Shown piece after piece: positions 8,128 to 10,212 of a stretch of DNA of 10,212 nucleotides. This stretch comes from Pseudomonadota bacterium. GTDB lineage: Bacteria > Pseudomonadota > Alphaproteobacteria > Rhizobiales > Rhizobiaceae. The stretch's first letter is position 1, and every line of letters starts with the position of its first letter. The notes below the pieces were generated by a model. The model made no database searches. It was not told the origin of the DNA and was given only the letters and a program-made list of their open reading frames with translations. The stretch spans positions 1 to 10,212 of the forward strand of contig QGUU01000053.1 of assembly GCA_003242525.1 (NCBI GenBank), given 5' to 3'. The translations under genes were made by a program, and so were the position numbers.

Positions 8128-9348
8128 TCAGATCTCCATGCCCATCATCCTGGCCACCGTATGCACGTCCTTGTCGCCCCGGCCCGACAGGTTCACGATG
8201 ATGATCTCGTCCCTGCCCATGGTCGGTGCGATCTTGATGGCGTGGGCGATGGCGTGCGCCGATTCCAGTGCCGGAATTATGCCTTCTGCCTTGGTGCAGA
8301 GCTGAAAAGCCTCCAGCGCCTCGTCGTCGAGGATCGGAACATAATCCACGCGCCCGGTGTCGCGCAGCCATGCATGCTCCGGGCCGACACCGGGATAGTC
8401 CAGGCCCGCCGAAATCGAATGGCCATCGACTATTTGGCCGTCCTCGTTCTGCAGGAGATAGGTGCGGTTGCCGTGCAGCACGCCCGGCCGCCCGGCGTTC
8501 ATGGAGGCGCAATGCTCGACGCCGTCCAGCCCGCGGCCTCCGGCTTCCACGCCTATGATGCGAACGTCCTTGTCATCCAGGAAGGGGTGGAACAGGCCGA
8601 TGGCGTTGGAGCCACCGCCCACCGCGGCAATGATCACGTCCGGCAGGCGCCCTTCCTGTTCCAGGATCTGGGCACGCGCCTCGGAGCCGATCACCGACTG
8701 GAAGTCGCGCACCATCTCGGGATAGGGATGCGGTCCGGCCGCGGTGCCGATCAGGTAGTAGGTGTCCTCGACATTGGTCACCCAATCGCGCAGGGCCTCG
8801 TTCATCGCGTCCTTGAGAGTGCCGTGTCCGGCCGTCACGGGGCGCACCTCGGCGCCAAGCAGCTTCATGCGGAATACGTTCGGCTTCTGCCTCTCCACAT
8901 CGGTGGCGCCCATATAGACGAAACAGGGATAGCCGAAACGGGCGGCTACGGTGGCAGAGGCCACGCCATGCTGGCCGGCACCGGTTTCGGCGATGATCCG
9001 CGTCTTGCCCATGCGCTTTGCCAGCAAGATCTGCCCCAGGCAATTGTTGATCTTGTGCGAGCCCGTATGATTCAGGTCCTCTCGCTTGAAATAGATCCTG
9101 GCGCCGCCGAGATGCCTGGTGAGGCCTTCCGCGAAATAGAGCTTTGACGGCCGGCCGGCATAGAAGGTCGACAGCGCTGTCAGTTCTGCCTTGAAGGCCG
9201 GGTCGTTCTTGGCAGCTTCCCACTCCTTCTGCAGGTCGAGGATCAGCGGCATCAGCGTCTCCGCCACGAAACGGCCGCCGAAAATGCCGAACATGCCCTG
9301 TTCGTCGGGGCCGGTGCGGAAGGAATTGGGCAAAGCCGGCTCGTTCAT
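8128..9348 (-). CDS. trpB: Tryptophan synthase beta chain
   Basis: TrpB is the PLP enzyme that condenses indole with L-serine to make L-tryptophan, in complex with TrpA. The 406 residues match the family. The Schiff-base lysine is Lys99 in [10 protein letters not shown], the catalytic acid is Glu121 in AETGAGQHG, and the PLP phosphate loop GGGSNAIG is at 244-251. The C-terminal NLSGRGDKD segment, which contacts the pyridine nitrogen in this family, is intact. It is a TrpB1-type chain, consistent with a TrpA partner next door. The start is supported by AGGAG at 9356-9360, seven bases before the ATG. It follows trpF after 81 bases and precedes trpA by one base. Confidence 0.98.
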   Translation of the reverse strand: MNEPALPNSFRTGPDEQGMFGIFGGRFVAETLMPLILDLQKEWEAAKNDPAFKAELTALSTFYAGRPSKLYFAEGLTRHLGGARIYFKREDLNHTGSHKINNCLGQILLAKRMGKTRIIAETGAGQHGVASATVAARFGYPCFVYMGATDVERQKPNVFRMKLLGAEVRPVTAGHGTLKDAMNEALRDWVTNVEDTYYLIGTAAGPHPYPEMVRDFQSVIGSEARAQILEQEGRLPDVIIAAVGGGSNAIGLFHPFLDDKDVRIIGVEAGGRGLDGVEHCASMNAGRPGVLHGNRTYLLQNEDGQIVDGHSISAGLDYPGVGPEHAWLRDTGRVDYVPILDDEALEAFQLCTKAEGIIPALESAHAIAHAIKIAPTMGRDEIIIVNLSGRGDKDVHTVARMMGMEI

Positions 9349-9429
9349 TGCCGATCTCCTGTCAGTCTTGCCGGCCTGCCGAGGGGCTCCGGCCTTTCAT
9401 CTTTTCCCGACATGGTTTGGCCGCGCCTG

Positions 9430-10089
9430 TCAAGCTTGGCGATGTTGCCCGGCGGCTTGCACGGCGCTGAAGAACTCCTCGATCCGTGCGGGGCTCTTCA
9501 CTCCCGGCGCCGTTTCCACCCCCGAGGATATGTCGATGGCGGGTGGGCGGGCGACGCGCAGCGCCTGTCCGACATTTTCGGCATTGAGGCCGCCTGAGAG
9601 GAAATAGTCGGTTCCGGCCGGGACCGCCGCAAGCAGGGGCCAGTCGAAGGACACGCCATTGCCGCCGGGCAGTTGCGAGCCTTCCGGTGGTTTGGCATCG
9701 AAAAGGTATCTGTCGGCGATGCCGCGGTAGGGTTCGGCGGCCCGCAGGTCGGCGGCCTCGCGGATCGGGAATGCCTTTATGATCGGAAGCCGGTAGCGGG
9801 CCTTGATTGCGGCTACCCGCTCCGGCGGTTCCTTGCCATGCAATTGCAGCATGTCGGGCTGCATGATGGAGACGATGCGTTCCAGAACCGCGTCTTCGGC
9901 GTCAACCGTCACCGCGACGGCGAGAGCCTTGCCGCGCGCGGCCTCGCGCAACCGGGCGGCATCCTCCGGCTCCACATGGCGGGGGCTCCTTGCAAAGAAG
10001 ATGAAGCCGATATGGCTTGCCCCGCCGGCGAGCGCCGCTCCGACCGCCTCCGGCGTCTTGAGGCCGCAGATCTTGATGTCCAGGGTCAT
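9430..10089 (-). CDS. trpF: Phosphoribosylanthranilate isomerase
   Basis: TrpF converts N-(5'-phosphoribosyl)anthranilate to the carboxyphenylamino-deoxyribulose phosphate that TrpC uses, one step of tryptophan synthesis. It is a free-standing TIM barrel of 219 residues, not fused to TrpC. The catalytic cysteine is Cys8 in KICGLKTPEAV, the catalytic aspartate is Asp131 in YLFDAKPP, and a phosphate-binding LSGGLN segment lies near residue 174, followed by IDISSGVE. QLHG is at 82-85. The ATG at 10089 is well placed for the family, but I see no good ribosome binding site: the nearest purine run, AAAAGGG, is 13 bases upstream and lies in the loop of a predicted hairpin. It is the first gene in view of the trpFBA-accD-folC cluster. 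Confidence 0.96.
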   Translation of the reverse strand: MTLDIKICGLKTPEAVGAALAGGASHIGFIFFARSPRHVEPEDAARLREAARGKALAVAVTVDAEDAVLERIVSIMQPDMLQLHGKEPPERVAAIKARYRLPIIKAFPIREAADLRAAEPYRGIADRYLFDAKPPEGSQLPGGNGVSFDWPLLAAVPAGTDYFLSGGLNAENVGQALRVARPPAIDISSGVETAPGVKSPARIEEFFSAVQAAGQHRQA

Positions 10090-10091
10090 GG

Positions 10092-10129
10092 CGGGGGGCG
10101 GGCCCTTTTAAACATCCCCCGGCCCCCCG
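10092..10129 (-). repeat. GC-only inverted repeat in the trpF leader
   Basis: A perfect 8-bp inverted repeat, CGGGGGGC at 10092-10099 with GCCCCCCG at 10122-10129, encloses 22 bases that include AAAAGGG (minus strand). On the trpF mRNA its 3' arm ends two bases before the ATG, so folding would hide the start region. There is no T-tract, so it is not an intrinsic terminator. Its arms are homopolymer runs in a suspect stretch and may not be accurate. Confidence 0.4.
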
Positions 10130-10212
10130 AACCGGAACAAAAATCTTATTGCGCCTTTTTTTTTAAAAAAAAAAAAAACAAAATCGAGATCAATAATCAA
10201 GACTAATCATGA
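10130..10212. other. AT-rich, homopolymer-bearing edge upstream of trpF
   Basis: This stretch contrasts strongly with the GC-rich window. It holds T9 at 10156-10164 directly followed by A14 at 10165-10178, then AT-rich sequence to the end. No credible gene is seen on either strand. It is where the promoter of the trpF cluster should lie, but I cannot find a -35 and -10 pair with proper spacing; the best -10-like hexamer on the minus strand is TAAGAT near 10142-10147. A low-quality contig end is an equally good explanation. Confidence 0.5.

Noticed and set aside
6209..9147. Long plus-strand open frames opposite accD, trpA and trpB (6209-7339, 7197-8201, 8089-9147)
   Set aside because: They overlap each other and three clearly recognised genes, lack ribosome binding sites and family motifs, and are explained by low stop-codon frequency in the antisense of GC-rich coding DNA.
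9349..9429. Repeated GGCCGG blocks in the trpF-trpB gap as a possible hairpin
   Set aside because: The two copies are direct on the minus strand and do not form a stem longer than about four base pairs; the gap otherwise only holds the trpB ribosome binding site.
10184..10205. An FNR-like TTGAT...ATCAA half-site pattern on the minus strand upstream of trpF
   Set aside because: Only one half-site (TTGAT) matches; the second half has several mismatches, and the surrounding sequence is of doubtful quality.
10086..10212. A classical trp attenuator with leader peptide
   Set aside because: The only short frame ending at trpF has no tryptophan codons, and no terminator/antiterminator pair with a T-tract next to trpF is seen.
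1..10212. Mobile elements, CRISPR arrays, tRNA or other RNA genes, toxin-antitoxin or defence systems
   Set aside because: Nearly every base is accounted for by housekeeping genes; no terminal repeats, spaced repeats, cloverleaf arms or accessory protein motifs were seen.

Overview
The window is GC-rich, tightly packed chromosomal DNA of an alphaproteobacterium. It is most like the order Hyphomicrobiales (Rhizobiales), and the protein wording suggests a Mesorhizobium or Phyllobacteriaceae-like member. This rests on AddAB in place of RecBCD, on the gene order trpF-trpB-trpA-accD-folC facing addB-addA-trxA, and on an AccD without its zinc ribbon. The taxonomic call is from memory of these families, not from a search.

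Left part, plus strand (1-4797): the 3' end of addB, then addA, whose GTG start overlaps the addB stop. Together they encode the AddAB helicase-nuclease that processes double-strand breaks. trxA (thioredoxin 1) follows after 72 bases, with its own ribosome binding site, a possible promoter and a clear intrinsic terminator. Past that terminator is a small single-domain cupin gene of unproven function.

Right part, minus strand (4827-10089): a co-directional cluster read from right to left as trpF, trpB, trpA, accD, folC. It encodes three enzymes of the late tryptophan pathway, the carboxyltransferase beta subunit of acetyl-CoA carboxylase, and the bifunctional folate synthase. trpB and trpA are one base apart and probably translationally coupled. 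accD follows trpA after 46 bases. A 158-base gap separates accD from folC. The cupin gene and folC converge with only 29 bases between them.

Right edge (10090-10212): 123 bases upstream of trpF that differ sharply from the rest, with G6, C5 and C6 runs, then T9 followed by A14, then AT-rich sequence. This may be the trpF leader and promoter, but it may equally be a poor-quality contig end.

I see no mobile element, RNA gene, CRISPR array, phage gene or defence island, and no convincing novel system. The best second-look items are the right edge with the trpF leader, the cysteine-free AccD, and the cupin gene between two housekeeping blocks.
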